Origin: an uncultured Hymenobacter sp.
Lineage (GTDB): Bacteria; Bacteroidota; Bacteroidia; Cytophagales; Hymenobacteraceae
Assembly: GCA_937871705.1 (NCBI GenBank)
Contig: CALMOO010000034.1
Span: 926-8,241 of the forward strand
Direction of reading: 5' to 3'
Length of the DNA: 7,316 nucleotides
Positions 6,368 to 7,316 of this stretch are shown piece by piece (position 1 is the first letter of the stretch; each line of letters opens with the position of its first letter). The position numbers were made by a program, and so were the translations under genes. Below the pieces are notes generated by a model, which saw only the letters and a program-made list of their open reading frames with translations, was not told where the DNA came from and did no database searches.

Positions 6368-7213
6368 ATGGAAACCCTGGAAGCAAACCCCATTACCCGG
6401 CCCACGTACGAGGTTGCCCAGATTATGGGCGGGCTCTACGGCGATGGCATCATTGGCCTCAAAGGTGCGTTTAGCCGCGAGTGGGCCGCGCAGCTCGGCG
6501 AGGATATTTTGGCGCTGTACGCCGCCGCGCTCAAGCGGCCCGGTGGCGCCGTCGGCCGCGGTCCCAAGCGCCACTACGTTGAGATTCACCCCGAAGATAT
6601 TCGCGGCTTTGTGGAGCTGGCCACGCACCCCTGGGTAGCGGCCGTGTGCGAAGCCGTGCTCGGCCCCGATTACAAAATCATAGAAATTGGCTTTGACGTG
6701 CCTATGCCCGGCGCCGTAAACCAGCCCTGGCACCGCGACTTTCCCGCGCCCGAAGACACGACCATCGGGCGCCGCCTCAACTCGCTGGCCTTCAACCTCA
6801 CCACCGTCGATGTGTTTGAAGATATGGGCCCCTTCGAGATTGCGCCCGGCACGCAGTGGGACCTGCCCGCGGGCTTCGAGCACGGCATGTTTCCGCCCAA
6901 GGCCAACAGCCCGCGCTACGAGCAGCGCGCCCAGCGCAAGATGCCCCAGATGGGCGACATTTCGGCTCGCTCAGCCCTGACCATCCATCGCGGCACCGCC
7001 AACCATTCCGACAAATCGCGCCCCGCGCTGGTGCTTGGCGTGGATGCGCCCACCGCCAACAACGCCGAGCGCCACGACCTGCAAATGACCCGCACTTTCT
7101 ACGAAACCCTGCCCGACAGCCTCAAGCAGCACCTCACCTGCCGCCTGGTCGATAAGCTCGAACCCATCGTGCAGGGCCACACCATCGAGGGCCTGATGAT
7201 GGGCGAGGCGTAG
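6368..7213 (+). CDS. Phytanoyl-CoA dioxygenase (PhyH) family protein
   Basis: A 281-residue Fe(II)/2-oxoglutarate-dependent oxygenase of the PhyH family, which hydroxylates small molecules using oxygen and 2-oxoglutarate. Counting from the ATG at 6368, the HxD iron ligands are His122 and Asp124 in QPWHRDFP. The distal His is most likely His207 in LTIHRGTANHS, and the 2-oxoglutarate-binding Arg is Arg218 in KSRPALVLG, 11 residues later as the family requires. FEDMGPFEIAPGTQW (150-164) is the family's usual strand and turn between them. The substrate is unknown; the family ranges from fatty acyl-CoAs to secondary metabolites and compatible solutes. The frame stays open upstream to a TTG at 6317 and a GTG at 6335, but the 17 extra residues look non-conserved, so the ATG is preferred. 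It is divergent from the DUF72 gene, and a G/C-run inverted repeat starts 3 bases after its TAG stop. Confidence 0.92.
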   Translation: METLEANPITRPTYEVAQIMGGLYGDGIIGLKGAFSREWAAQLGEDILALYAAALKRPGGAVGRGPKRHYVEIHPEDIRGFVELATHPWVAAVCEAVLGPDYKIIEIGFDVPMPGAVNQPWHRDFPAPEDTTIGRRLNSLAFNLTTVDVFEDMGPFEIAPGTQWDLPAGFEHGMFPPKANSPRYEQRAQRKMPQMGDISARSALTIHRGTANHSDKSRPALVLGVDAPTANNAERHDLQMTRTFYETLPDSLKQHLTCRLVDKLEPIVQGHTIEGLMMGEA

Positions 7214-7215
7214 GC

Positions 7216-7316
7216 GCCCCACCCCCCGGCCCCTCCTTACGGGGGAGCCTAATGGCTCTAAAGTGAAGTTGTCAGGCTCCCCCTCCCCCGCAGGGGAGGG
7301 GGCCGGGGGGTGGGGC
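7216..7316. repeat. G/C-run inverted repeat reaching the right edge
   Basis: The left arm (7216-7250) and right arm (7274-7316) are reverse complements apart from short deletions in the left arm. Both outer ends carry GCCCCACCCCCCGG or its complement, and both inner ends carry the GGGGGAGCCT sequence or its complement, around a 23-base spacer (7251-7273). The right arm also folds on itself: CCCCCTCCCC (7279-7288) pairs exactly with GGGGAGGGGG (7293-7302) around CGCA. The structure begins 3 bases after the dioxygenase stop and may help end its transcription, but there is no T run. It has the look of a REP-like or miniature inverted-repeat element, and more of it may lie past the window. Confidence 0.8.

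Noticed and set aside
6359..6883. Open frame of 174 codons on the minus strand opposite the dioxygenase gene
   Set aside because: Antisense shadow of a gene with intact HxD, His and Arg catalytic residues.
1..7316. A defence system, prophage, CRISPR array or biosynthetic cluster
   Set aside because: No nuclease, helicase, transposase, integrase, spacer-repeat pattern or synthase is present. The recognised genes are common metabolic and housekeeping families.

Overview
The window looks like chromosomal sequence from a GC-rich member of the Bacteroidota, most likely Hymenobacter or a close relative. This is inferred from the roughly 60% GC composition, the lack of Shine-Dalgarno sequences before the start codons, the style of the proteins, and hairpin-forming intergenic repeats of a kind I associate with that group. 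It reads as ordinary metabolic and housekeeping sequence. I see no tRNA, rRNA, CRISPR array, transposase, phage gene or defence cassette.

Layout. Positions 1-944 (+) hold the C-terminal part of a metal-dependent amidohydrolase cut by the left edge. A 267-base spacer follows with nothing I can call. Next is a complete manganese catalase (1212-2135, +), closed by a strong, probably bidirectional terminator (2160-2200). Then come four genes on the minus strand: a small membrane protein of unknown function (2252-2662), the protein adenylyltransferase SelO (2826-4427), an unrecognised soluble protein of 225 residues (4584-5261) and a DUF72 (YecE-like) protein (5402-6142). Their spacers are 140-163 bases and hold hairpins, so a tight operon is unlikely. 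Finally a phytanoyl-CoA dioxygenase family protein (6368-7213, +) runs divergently from the DUF72 gene.

How the genes relate. Mn catalase destroys hydrogen peroxide, and SelO is linked in other bacteria to redox-responsive AMPylation, so two genes touch oxidative-stress biology. They are on opposite strands with a terminator between them, so co-regulation is only a guess. The other genes share no obvious pathway.

The most interesting signal lies outside the gene calls. The octamer GGGGGTAG occurs ten times exactly in 7.3 kb (eight on the plus strand, two on the minus), both in spacers and inside coding regions in different reading frames. Two spacer copies are paired as inverted repeats just upstream of start codons. 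Two longer inverted repeats are also present: a 34-base-arm hairpin at 2722-2810 and a G/C-run inverted repeat at 7216-7316 that reaches the right edge.
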